Origin: CAZMHJ01 sp046350635
GTDB lineage: Bacteria > Patescibacteriota > Saccharimonadia > Saccharimonadales > CAIOMD01
Reading direction: 5' to 3'
NCBI GenBank assembly: GCA_046350635.1
Contig: JAXLZY010000005.1
Span: 1-46,531, forward strand
DNA: 46,531 nt
Part shown: positions 24,567-31,986 of the stretch, in pieces
Layout of the letters: every line of letters starts with the position of its first letter
How positions within the stretch are numbered: position 1 is the stretch's first letter
Position numbers and translations under genes: made by a program
The notes under the pieces: generated by a model
Database searches by the model: none
The model's input: only the letters and a program-made list of their open reading frames with translations
Told to the model about the DNA's origin: nothing

Positions 24567-24603
24567 GCCAAGTTCTCAGTACATCCCCCGATACCGAGAA
24601 CAA

Positions 24604-24640
24604 GGGGCGGCACGGCTCACCCCCCGTGTCGTGCCGCCCC
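24604..24640 (+). ncRNA. 11-bp perfect GC hairpin before the second tRNA-like gene
   Basis: GGGGCGGCACG (24604-24614) pairs with CGTGCCGCCCC (24630-24640) around a 15-base C-rich loop. No T run follows, so it is not a standard terminator. It sits four bases before the next cloverleaf and could isolate that fold or serve as a processing site. Confidence 0.5.
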
Positions 24641-24643
24641 ACC

Positions 24644-24716
24644 CGGGGAATAGCGCAGCTTGGTAGCGCGTCTGCTAAACAGCAGAAGGTCACTGGTTCA
24701 AATCCAGTTTCCCCGA
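24644..24716 (+). tRNA. tRNA-like gene with abnormal anticodon loop
   Basis: A perfect cloverleaf: acceptor CGGGGAA/TTCCCCG (7 bp), TA, D-arm GCGC-AGCTTGGTA-GCGC with GG in the loop, G26, anticodon arm TCTGC/GCAGA, 5-base variable loop AGGTC, and a canonical T-arm ACTGG-TTCAAAT-CCAGT with discriminator A. The body resembles bacterial tRNA-Pro. But the anticodon arm is 16 rather than 17 bases: the loop is TAAACA (6 bases), or AAAC if the stem extends to TCTGCT/AGCAGA. No anticodon can be assigned with confidence. No CCA is encoded. It may be a tRNA that lost one loop base or a decoy/tRNA-like RNA. Confidence 0.6.
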
Positions 24717-24718
24717 CG

Positions 24719-24835
24719 GTGCCACAGCGAAGCGGAGCGACGAAAAGCCGTCCCTCTACTCGGCACTTGGGTGGCGGTGTGGCTTGTCTGCACCGCCACC
24801 CTCCCAGATTCTGGAGCGACTCGCTGGCGGGAGGG
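24719..24835 (+). ncRNA. Consecutive strong hairpins E-G of the RNA unit
   Basis: Three further stems follow the second tRNA-like element: GTGCC/GGCAC (24719-24766), GGGTGGCGGTG/CACCGCCACCC (24769-24779 with 24791-24801, 11 bp perfect) and CCCTCCC/GGGAGGG (24799-24835) enclosing AGCGA/TCGCT. The last two share three bases and so compete. Reading frames through here give low-complexity, Arg- and Pro-rich products with no ribosome binding site, so RNA structure explains the sequence better. Confidence 0.45.
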
Positions 24836-24868
24836 GAAGTCCCTCGGCTTGAGTTGTATCCAGCGCTC

Positions 24869-24936
24869 GGGGTGAGTGCGAATGTAGCACTAGACGTGGC
24901 TAGCCACTGTCTCTGGGTGAAATTCCCAGCACCCCA
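24869..24936 (+). ncRNA. Third cloverleaf: tRNA-like element without canonical loops
   Basis: GGGGTG (24869-24874) pairs with CACCCC (24930-24935). Between them are AGTGC-GAATGTA-GCACT (24875-24891), the palindrome GTGGCTAGCCAC (24896-24907) and CTGGG-TGAAATT-CCCAG (24913-24929), a 5-bp, 7-base-loop arm exactly where a T-arm would be and directly stacked on the acceptor. The loop lacks TTCRAAT, and the middle arm has at most a 4-base loop. At 68 bases it is tRNA-sized. It is followed at 24969 by the ribosome binding site of the zinc-ribbon gene. Confidence 0.45.
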
Positions 24937-24978
24937 GCGAACAGACTCTGTCCTTCATCTGCAAACCCAGGAGGGTTG

Positions 24979-25125
24979 ATGTTCGGAACGAACTATCAGA
25001 CGGGAAAGCCTTCGGCCAGTGGGTTCTTCACAAACCCCATCAAGGTCACCTGTAGCCACTGTGGCAAGGATCAGTTCATCAAGGCGGATGGAACGCCTTG
25101 GAAGTGCTGTTCCTGCGGTCGCTGA
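24979..25125 (+). CDS. 48-residue zinc-ribbon peptide
   Basis: ATG 24979 follows a strong ribosome binding site (AGGAGGG at 24969-24975). The frame runs 48 codons to TGA 25123. The peptide has a flexible Gly/Ser/Thr N-terminus (MFGTNYQTGKPSASGFF), then VTCSHCGKDQFIKADGTPWKCCSCGR: two CxxC knuckles 17 residues apart, with an adjacent extra Cys, a classic zinc ribbon of about 25 residues. Such small ribbons bind nucleic acid or protein. Codons favour C/G endings (TTC, ATC, AAG, CAG), unlike host genes and like the alien gene at 20171. It is the only credible coding frame in the GC-rich unit and ends 58 bases before its terminator. The ribbon may bind the RNA of its own unit (speculation). Confidence 0.7.
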   Translation: MFGTNYQTGKPSASGFFTNPIKVTCSHCGKDQFIKADGTPWKCCSCGR

Positions 25126-25183
25126 AGGGCAAGGACAGGGGGATGCCGGGCATTACTGCCCGCATTTGCAAGACAACACCTGT

Positions 25184-25230
25184 CCGTCACATAGCTCATA
25201 ATAATGTTGTGGTCTGTGTGACGGTTTTTT
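25184..25230 (+). terminator. Rho-independent terminator of the GC-rich unit
   Basis: CCGTCACA (25184-25191) and TGTGACGG (25217-25224) form a perfect 8-bp stem, followed by TTTTTT (25225-25230). With the promoter at 24238 it defines a transcript of about 960 bases. A GGGC/GCCC hairpin lies just upstream (about 25148-25161). Confidence 0.88.
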
Positions 25231-25261
25231 AATTTTCGTGGGCAAATTGTGCAATGCCCTT

Positions 25262-25267
25262 TATACT
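25262..25267 (+). promoter_or_regulatory. -10 box of the ABC exporter gene (leaderless)
   Basis: TATACT eight bases before ATG 25276. TGGGCA 17 bases upstream (25239-25244) is a partial -35 match. Confidence 0.5.
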
Positions 25268-25275
25268 AAAAAAGC

Positions 25276-27045
25276 ATGCGAGAGATTTGGAAAATTATTA
25301 CCTATAGCAAAAGCCTATGGCGCTACTATGTTGCCATTAGCATTTTTACAATTTTGCTAAGTTTAGCATCGCTCCTACAACCCCTTTTATCTGGCTGGGC
25401 TATTAACGAAATGCAACATGGCTCGCAGGCTCGTGTTGGCTATGTCGTGGCGCTCGCAATTGGTATCTTTATACTCGAAGTCTTTAGTACTGTTTTCAGT
25501 AACATTGGTGGCTATATTGGCGATCAAATGGCGGTGCGTTTACAGAAATTATTAAGTAGCCGCTATTACGACCATTTACTGCAGCTACCACAGCGTTATT
25601 TTGACACAGAACTTTCGGGCAAAATTGTTAATCGTCTGAGCCGTTCGATTAACCAGATAACTACCTTCATGCAAATGATGAGCAATAACTTTTTGCAGTT
25701 TATATTTGGTACGGTTTTTGCACTCATTGTAGTGGCATATTACAGCTGGCCGGTGGCACTCATGCTGTTTGCGCTCTACCCTATCTACATATATTTAACA
25801 CTTAAGACCAGTGGCAAATGGCAAGAGTATCAGGGTAAAAAGAATCAGCACGCCGACATTGCAACCGGTCGCTTCACCGAATCGATCGGGCAAATTAAAG
25901 TTGTAAAAAGTTTCGTCCAAGAGCGCCGTGAACTTAGTTTTTTTGGGCGTCACATGCAACAAATAGTCACTATCAATCGACCTCAGTCAAAACTATGGCA
26001 TAGTCGTGACGTACAGCGTCGTTTAATATTGAATGTTATATTTTTGGGCGTGTATCTTTTTATATTCGTACAAGGTGTCCGAGGTATATATAGCCCGGGT
26101 GTTGCGGTTGCGTTAATTTTATATTCGATGCAGATTCGCATACCAATATTCACCATTAGTTTCTTGGTAGAAAACACGCAACGTGCAATTGCAGACAGCA
26201 AGGACTACTTTACGGCTATGGCAGAGCAGCCAGAAATAACTGATATAGAAGGGGCAAAAGACCTGATTGTATCAAGGGGAACCATTGTCTTTGATTCTGT
26301 CTCTTTTGGATACGATGATAAAGAAGTTCTGCATAATATTTCACTAAACTTTAAACCAGACTCTAAAGTCGCGCTCGTTGGTGAGAGTGGTGAAGGTAAA
26401 ACGACCCTAACGAACCTACTTATCCGTTTATATGAACCGCAAAAGGGTACGATCACTATTGATGGTCAGAATATTGCCGAAGTTACCCAAAAGAGTTTGC
26501 GGGACCAGATTGGCGTTGTGTTTCAAGACCCGGCTTTATTTAGTGGCACTATATTCGAAAACATATCGTACGCAAATGCTAAGGCCAGCGAAGCCGAAGT
26601 TATTGCGGCAGCAAAAGCGGCCAATGCACACGGTTTTATTAGCAAGTTTGAAAAAGGGTACCAGACCGAAATTGGAGAACGGGGCCTTAAGCTAAGCGGT
26701 GGCCAAAAACAACGTATTGCAATTGCTAGGGCACTTCTAAAAAACGCACCAATACTAATACTCGACGAAGCTACAAGTAGCCTTGATAGTCGTAGCGAAG
26801 CGGAGGTTCAAGAGGCATTAAATCGGCTCATGAAGGGGCGTACAACGCTTATAATTGCCCACAGGCTTACTACCATTGCCCATGTGGATACAATCGTGAC
26901 GATAAAAAAAGGTAGGGTAGATGAGGTTGGCTCACCAGCTGAACTAGCAAAAACGAATGGAATCTATGCTCAGCTACTAGATATCACGAGCCAGAACGAC
27001 GAAAAAGCTAAGAAGCGCCTAAAGGCATTTGAAATTGCAAATTAA
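25276..27045 (+). CDS. ABC exporter, fused membrane and ATPase domains
   Basis: The 589-residue half-transporter has a six-helix type IV membrane domain (about 1-310) with the coupling-helix region around LPQRYFDTELSGKIVNRLSRS. A nucleotide-binding domain follows with Walker A GESGEGKTTL (about 373-382), Q-loop VVFQDPALFSG, signature LSGGQKQRIAIARALL, Walker B ILILDEATSSLDS and the H-loop AHRLTTI. All ATP-site residues are present. It would work as a homodimer exporting lipids, peptides or drugs; the substrate cannot be told. The next gene, an RND pump, starts 40 bases on and is probably cotranscribed. Confidence 0.93.
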   Translation: MREIWKIITYSKSLWRYYVAISIFTILLSLASLLQPLLSGWAINEMQHGSQARVGYVVALAIGIFILEVFSTVFSNIGGYIGDQMAVRLQKLLSSRYYDHLLQLPQRYFDTELSGKIVNRLSRSINQITTFMQMMSNNFLQFIFGTVFALIVVAYYSWPVALMLFALYPIYIYLTLKTSGKWQEYQGKKNQHADIATGRFTESIGQIKVVKSFVQERRELSFFGRHMQQIVTINRPQSKLWHSRDVQRRLILNVIFLGVYLFIFVQGVRGIYSPGVAVALILYSMQIRIPIFTISFLVENTQRAIADSKDYFTAMAEQPEITDIEGAKDLIVSRGTIVFDSVSFGYDDKEVLHNISLNFKPDSKVALVGESGEGKTTLTNLLIRLYEPQKGTITIDGQNIAEVTQKSLRDQIGVVFQDPALFSGTIFENISYANAKASEAEVIAAAKAANAHGFISKFEKGYQTEIGERGLKLSGGQKQRIAIARALLKNAPILILDEATSSLDSRSEAEVQEALNRLMKGRTTLIIAHRLTTIAHVDTIVTIKKGRVDEVGSPAELAKTNGIYAQLLDITSQNDEKAKKRLKAFEIAN

Positions 27046-27084
27046 AATTGTTAACATACTTAAGTAATTGAGCAGGGGGTTATT

Positions 27085-29814
27085 GTGGTAAAAAAGCAAG
27101 ATGGGTCCAAAAAGGGCGAAGCCAAATTATTGCCAAAATTTAGTTTGTTCTTTTTTGATAGACCTCGATTTTCGGCTTTACTATGGTTAGTTATCGCAGT
27201 ATTTGGTGTTTTAAGCTATACGACGCTACTTAAGCGCGAAGGTTTTCCTCAGATTAACACCCCTTATAGTCTGGTGAGTGGCGCTTACATTGTTAATGAC
27301 CCCGCTAAAGTTGACAGTGATGTCACCAAACCTCTTAGTAAAAAAATAGTTGATGTCGACGGTGTTAAAACCGTTACGGCGACCGCATTTGGTAATTTTT
27401 ATACAATACAAATTGAATACGATTCGACCATAACCTCTAAAGATGGTAACGCCCGCGTTGAACAAGTGGTTAAAGATGCAAAAATTTTACCTGCACAAGC
27501 ATCCGCACTATTTCAGCCTCTTGATTTCGGATCTCCAAATGGTAAGGGCGACGACATTCTTTTGTCGTTTTATGCGAATGACAACAATGTTTCAACTGCC
27601 GATTTAGTTAAAAAAGCTGAACAAGCAGCCACAGCATTAAAAAACTCCGGCCAAGTTTCGTTAGCCGAAAGTTTTACCGTTGATAACCCATACGTTTTTG
27701 CGCCAGGGCCCGGGGGTCAGATTCAAAGTACTCAAAAGAATTTTGACAGGTTCGGTATCAGAAAAACTGACGCAAACAATTTTTATAACTCGGTTATTAT
27801 TGGCGTAAAGGGTGTGCAAGGTTTTGATGTTTTAAAGCTTGATAAACAGCTACAAGATGCGACCAAGACGCTATCAGAAAACGCTGAATTTAGTGGCTAT
27901 ACTGCCACCGTTAGTTATTCGGTAGCACCAAGCATCACAGAACAAATTAGCCAATTACAGCGCTCTTTGCTTGAGGGCTTACTTGCGGTTCTAATATTTA
28001 GCGCTCTACTAATTGCCTTTAGGGCTTCGTTTATCACTGTTACGTCAATGGTACTTGTGTTGCTTACGACTCTTGGGGTACTTTATCTTATCGGTTATAC
28101 ACTCAACACAATAACGTTGTTCTCGTTAATTTTGGCGCTAACACTTATTGTTGACGACACCATAATCATGGTCGAAGCTATTGATGCCCAGCGGCGAAAA
28201 AGCAAAACTGCCCGCGAAACGGTAATGATTGCAACCAAAAAGATTAGCCGCGCCATGATAGCGGCGACCTCGACCGCCATCTTGGCATTTTCGCCACTTC
28301 TTTTTGTAGGTGGTATTTTAGGCTCATTTGTAAGGGCGATTCCAATTACGATCATTTCGAGTCTGCTTATTAGCTTAGTTGTAGCCCTAACATTCATTCC
28401 ATTTATGTCACGTGGTTTGTTGCTACGCAAAAAACAACTAGGCCATGCAGAGGATAAAGAATCACCTGCGCATCACATTGAAACATTCGCTGCACATGCA
28501 CTTGCGGGGCCACTCCGCTGGGGTAATCACCATCGTGGTCGTGTAATTGGTCTAGGACTTACCGCGCTTATTATTGGTTTCGGATTTGTTGTCGCCGCAG
28601 GATTTATTTTCCAAAAAGTAACCTTTAATATCTTCCCGCCGAGTAAAGATACGAATGGACTTATTGTTTCACTTGTATTTCCTCCAGGAACTACGATTGA
28701 GGGTGCTCAAAAAATTGCTGACCAAGCCGACGCACTTGTTGGCGAGCAGCTTGGCGCAAACCTTGATACGGCTTCTTACTATAACTCTGGCACCGCACAA
28801 AAAGGTTCGTTGTACGTAAATCTGTTATCGTATGAAAAACGAAAAGTCACCGCGCCACAATTAAAAGATCAATTGCAAGGAGCCTTTGACGGCTCATTTA
28901 CGGGCGCCAAAGCAGAAGTTCGTTTGCAAGATGTTGGTGGTCCAGCGAGTAACTTTACGGTTCGTATTGAAACGGAAAACCGCGAAGCAGGTCTGAAGCT
29001 CGCAAATGATATGAAAGTGTACCTGGAAGGCACAACTCTTACACGCCCGAGTGGCACAACAGCAACCTTTAAGACAGTTTCTGTTTCAACACCAGATGCG
29101 TTTTACCGCCACAATGGCACAGCTTATGTTTCGGTGACGGGTGAATTTAAGGATAGCGACACCTCAACGCTCGTAACACTCGCAAAGAATGCTGTCGAAA
29201 AAGAATTCACAGCCGAAAAGATAGCAAGCTATGGGCTCGAAAAATCGAACATCGTGTACGATTACGGTTTCGAAGGCCAGAATCAAGATTCGTTTAAGAC
29301 GCTTGCAATAGCATTTCCACTCGTTTTAGTCGCGATATACATATTGTTACTTATCGAATTCCGCTCGTTCCTACAGCCACTACTCATTTTTATGGCTATT
29401 CCGTTTAGCTTATTTGGGATAACGCTCGGATTGTATGTAACAGATAATGCCTTTAGCTTCTTTAGTATGCTTGGTTTCTTCGCGCTCCTAGGCTTAAGCA
29501 TCAAGAATACAATTCTGCTTACAGATTATGCGAACCAAGCGCGTCGGGCAGGCGAGGAGCCGGTTGAGGCAATCGCACAAGCACTCGAACAACGATTTAG
29601 GCCGCTCCTTGCAACCAGTGTAACCGCGATGGTTTCACTTATTCCATTGGCAGTGACAAACCCATTCTGGCAAGGTCTTTCAGTGACGCTTATTGGCGGG
29701 CTCTTATCAAGTACACTGCTCGTTATAACGGTATTCCCATACTACTATCTCGGGGCCGAATTCTTACGAATACGAACGAGTCGTTTGGCTCGCCGAATAT
29801 TAAAGAAGGCGTAG
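27085..29814 (+). CDS. RND-family efflux transporter (HAE-like)
   Basis: The 909-residue permease starts at GTG 27085 with AGGGGGT eight bases before. It has a TM helix near the N-terminus (about 32-50), a large extracytoplasmic domain (about 55-285), helices TM2-6 (about 290-455, including LALTLIVDDTIIMVEAIDA, the proton-relay helix 4 with paired Asp), a second large domain (about 515-730) and six more helices (to about 905, GLSIKNTILLTDYANQARR). This is AcrB-type topology but about 130 residues shorter, mainly in the soluble domains. No membrane-fusion or outer-membrane partner is nearby, which fits a cell without an outer membrane. It is driven by proton flux; the substrate is unknown. Confidence 0.9.
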   Translation: MVKKQDGSKKGEAKLLPKFSLFFFDRPRFSALLWLVIAVFGVLSYTTLLKREGFPQINTPYSLVSGAYIVNDPAKVDSDVTKPLSKKIVDVDGVKTVTATAFGNFYTIQIEYDSTITSKDGNARVEQVVKDAKILPAQASALFQPLDFGSPNGKGDDILLSFYANDNNVSTADLVKKAEQAATALKNSGQVSLAESFTVDNPYVFAPGPGGQIQSTQKNFDRFGIRKTDANNFYNSVIIGVKGVQGFDVLKLDKQLQDATKTLSENAEFSGYTATVSYSVAPSITEQISQLQRSLLEGLLAVLIFSALLIAFRASFITVTSMVLVLLTTLGVLYLIGYTLNTITLFSLILALTLIVDDTIIMVEAIDAQRRKSKTARETVMIATKKISRAMIAATSTAILAFSPLLFVGGILGSFVRAIPITIISSLLISLVVALTFIPFMSRGLLLRKKQLGHAEDKESPAHHIETFAAHALAGPLRWGNHHRGRVIGLGLTALIIGFGFVVAAGFIFQKVTFNIFPPSKDTNGLIVSLVFPPGTTIEGAQKIADQADALVGEQLGANLDTASYYNSGTAQKGSLYVNLLSYEKRKVTAPQLKDQLQGAFDGSFTGAKAEVRLQDVGGPASNFTVRIETENREAGLKLANDMKVYLEGTTLTRPSGTTATFKTVSVSTPDAFYRHNGTAYVSVTGEFKDSDTSTLVTLAKNAVEKEFTAEKIASYGLEKSNIVYDYGFEGQNQDSFKTLAIAFPLVLVAIYILLLIEFRSFLQPLLIFMAIPFSLFGITLGLYVTDNAFSFFSMLGFFALLGLSIKNTILLTDYANQARRAGEEPVEAIAQALEQRFRPLLATSVTAMVSLIPLAVTNPFWQGLSVTLIGGLLSSTLLVITVFPYYYLGAEFLRIRTSRLARRILKKA

Positions 29815-29889
29815 TCTATTTCGCGACAATCTGTATATGGTTTTGATGGCTTGTACGAGGTATAATAAACACCGATAAGGGGAGTATAC

Positions 29890-30438
29890 ATGGCTTCAAC
29901 GACACCGTTGTCACATCGAATTGTGACATTCATTTTAGCAGTGTTGTTTATTGGTTCGACAGTTGGCATTGTAGTCTACTACGTATTGCAAAATCGAAAC
30001 TTACAACAGCAACAAGCGGCAATTAATACCGCGTTACAGCAACAAAACAAACCACAGGAGGGTAAATTGCAAGGATCACCATTACAGAACTTTACGCCAA
30101 TCGCCAAGATTGATGCGCTTAAGACAGAGGACACCAAAGAAGGCACAGGGGCCGAAGTTAAAAAAGGCGACACTATCACAGCACATTACACAGGAGCAGT
30201 CGCTGCTACAGGCACAGTTTTTCAAAGCTCACATGATAGCGGTCAACCAATTTCATTTTCATTGAATCAGGTTATTGCCGGTTGGGGTGAAGGGGTTCCT
30301 GGGATGAAAGTGGGAGGCATTCGAAGAATTTATATTCCTGCCTCACTCGCGTATGGCGCAAACCCACCTGCTGGTTCTGGCATACCTGCCAATGCAGACC
30401 TAGTTTTTGACGTTGAAATTGTCAAAATTGGCCAATAA
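29890..30438 (+). CDS. Membrane-anchored FKBP-type peptidyl-prolyl isomerase
   Basis: The 182-residue protein has a TM or signal-anchor helix (about 10-31), a Gln-rich linker (about 33-55) and an FKBP domain (about 75-181): GTGAEVKKGDTITAHYTGAV, GTVFQSSHDSGQPISFSLNQVIAGWGEGVPGMKVGGIRRIYIPASLAYG and PANADLVFDVEIVKI. Active-site Tyr, Phe, Trp and the AYG turn are conserved, so isomerase activity is likely. It probably folds exported proteins outside the membrane. AAGGGGAG lies seven bases before the ATG and TATAATA about 25 bases upstream. Confidence 0.93.
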   Translation: MASTTPLSHRIVTFILAVLFIGSTVGIVVYYVLQNRNLQQQQAAINTALQQQNKPQEGKLQGSPLQNFTPIAKIDALKTEDTKEGTGAEVKKGDTITAHYTGAVAATGTVFQSSHDSGQPISFSLNQVIAGWGEGVPGMKVGGIRRIYIPASLAYGANPPAGSGIPANADLVFDVEIVKIGQ

Positions 30439-30515
30439 ACACTATATATAGCGTTTGATTTTTAAAACTAAACATAATAAACTATAAAAAGTAAAGTTAT
30501 AAAAGGCATAAAACT

Positions 30516-30764
30516 ATGGCAAAAGATATTACAATCTACACGACAAATACCTGCGCATACTGCGTTATGGTTAAAAAATGGCTTGGCGCTAAAGGCTTCG
30601 AATATAACGAAGTTAATCTTGACGAACATCCAGAACGTGCCCAAGAAGCACTGGCTGTTAGTGGCCAGCTCGCCGTACCGGTAACCGTCGTGACAAAACA
30701 AGACGATACCCAAGAAATCATAGTTGGCTACAACCTCGCAAAATTAGCCCCAGCGGTCGCCTAA
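30516..30764 (+). CDS. Glutaredoxin-like protein
   Basis: The 82-residue thioredoxin-fold protein has TTNTCAYCVMVKKWL, with redox Cys13 and Cys16, a GSH- or substrate-binding cis-Pro in QLAVPVTVVT (about 54-63) and a C-terminal DDTQEIIVGYNLAKL. Length and motifs fit the short glutaredoxin/NrdH group (NrdH-like proteins take electrons from thioredoxin reductase). The thioredoxin reductase fusion starts two bases after its stop, so it is the probable electron donor. AAAAGGC before the ATG is a modest ribosome binding site. Confidence 0.88.
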   Translation: MAKDITIYTTNTCAYCVMVKKWLGAKGFEYNEVNLDEHPERAQEALAVSGQLAVPVTVVTKQDDTQEIIVGYNLAKLAPAVA

Positions 30765-30765
30765 C

Positions 30766-31950
30766 ATGCCACAGCCTAAGGTTGTTTACTACGGCGCTGA
30801 TTGGTGTGCTGATTGCAAAATGGCTAAAGAATATTTTTTGCGGCATAACATAGAGTATGAAGCGCACGATGTCGATAATGAGCCGGGCGCACAAGAAGCG
30901 ATGCTTGCTATAACAAACGGGAGGAACGCGATTCCAACCATAATTATCGGAGATGTAATCATGCAAGAGCCAACTGCCCCACAACTCGACGAAGCACTCG
31001 GCATTAAGCCAGACTTAACAGGGCAAAATATAACAGACGTAATTACGATTGGGGCCGGCCCAACAGCTTTAACGACAGCAATCTATACTACCCGAGAAGA
31101 CATAGAAACTGTGCTTTATGAAAAAGGTGTTATTGGAGGCCTTGCAGCTACAACAGATTGGGTTGATAACTACCCTGGTTTTCCTGAGGGCATTAGCGGC
31201 CTTGACTTAGCAGAAAATCTACGCAAACAAGCAGAACGCTTTGGTGCAAAAATCGAGCTCGGTGAAGTGCTTGGCATTGAATCTGAGGATGGTTTAGTAA
31301 AGCTTTCAACGACAGACGGCGATAGGTTTGCAAAGGCAGTCTTAATAGCGACCGGCAGTGACTATAAACGACTTGGTATACCAGGCGAAGACACTTACTA
31401 TGCTCGTGGGGTGCATTACTGCGCAACCTGTGACGGGGCGTTTTACCGCGAAAAACGTATAGTCGTTGTTGGCGGTGGTAATTCTGCTGTACAAGAAGCC
31501 TTATTCTTAACACGTTTTGCTACTAAAATAGATTTGCTTGTTCGTAGCACGCTCCGTGCCAGTGATGTTTTGATTCACGAGCTCGAAAAGAATGACAAGA
31601 TAACTGTGCATCTTGGTGTGACTACAGATGAAATTATCGGTGATGATACCAAGGTAACAAAAGTTATAGGAACTGATACGGCTACCAATAAAAAGGTAGA
31701 ATTCGAGACTGATGGTGTATTTGTGTTCATTGGTTTAAAACCCAATACCGAATTTTTGCGAGAATCAGCACTTGAATTTGATGAGGTAGGATTAATTAAA
31801 ACGAACGAACGGCTCGAAACATCAATTGCAGGTGTATTTGCTGCCGGAGACGTGCGCAGTGGGGCAACGATGCAGATTGCGAGTGCTGTTGGCGAGGGCG
31901 CCACTGCTGCCCTTCGCATCCGCGAATATATCGAGCATCTAAGCCGATAA
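30766..31950 (+). CDS. Glutaredoxin-thioredoxin reductase fusion
   Basis: Residues 1-80 are a glutaredoxin-like domain (YYGADWCADCKMAK, Cys14 and Cys17; cis-Pro in NAIPTIIIGD). Residues 88-394 form a complete low-molecular-weight thioredoxin reductase: FAD site TIGAGPTALTTAIYTTRE at about 94-111, ATGSDYKRLGIPGE, redox CATC (Cys219, Cys222), NAD(P) site VVVGGGNSAVQEALFLTR and the second FAD motif GVFAAGDVRSGATMQIASAVGEGATAA. The 2'-phosphate-binding HRR is replaced by VRSTLRAS, so NADPH preference is uncertain. The fused domain could be a built-in electron acceptor. It follows the separate glutaredoxin with a two-base gap; coupled translation is likely. Confidence 0.92.
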   Translation: MPQPKVVYYGADWCADCKMAKEYFLRHNIEYEAHDVDNEPGAQEAMLAITNGRNAIPTIIIGDVIMQEPTAPQLDEALGIKPDLTGQNITDVITIGAGPTALTTAIYTTREDIETVLYEKGVIGGLAATTDWVDNYPGFPEGISGLDLAENLRKQAERFGAKIELGEVLGIESEDGLVKLSTTDGDRFAKAVLIATGSDYKRLGIPGEDTYYARGVHYCATCDGAFYREKRIVVVGGGNSAVQEALFLTRFATKIDLLVRSTLRASDVLIHELEKNDKITVHLGVTTDEIIGDDTKVTKVIGTDTATNKKVEFETDGVFVFIGLKPNTEFLRESALEFDEVGLIKTNERLETSIAGVFAAGDVRSGATMQIASAVGEGATAALRIREYIEHLSR

Positions 31951-31972
31951 CTTGCTTAGTACCTCTAATCGT

Positions 31973-31986
31973 GCTTTGATTAAAGC
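31973..31986. promoter_or_regulatory. Palindrome at the MarR gene start, possible autoregulatory site
   Basis: GCTTT-GATT-AAAGC ends one base before the MarR ATG (31987). MarR proteins often bind such palindromes to repress their own genes. It is short, and binding is not shown by sequence. Confidence 0.3.

Noticed and set aside
24394..24693. Minus-strand 99-codon frame across both tRNA-like genes
   Set aside because: It is antisense to tRNA-like sequences and the product has no domain-like pattern.
24554..24979. Plus-strand 141-codon frame through the GC-rich unit
   Set aside because: It reads through a tRNA-like gene and several perfect hairpins, has no ribosome binding site and a low-complexity product.
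24417..24980. tmRNA (ssrA), RNase P RNA or SRP RNA
   Set aside because: No tag-peptide frame with ALAA-type end, no GAGGAAAGTCC-type RNase P core and no GGAAGCAGC-type SRP core were found.
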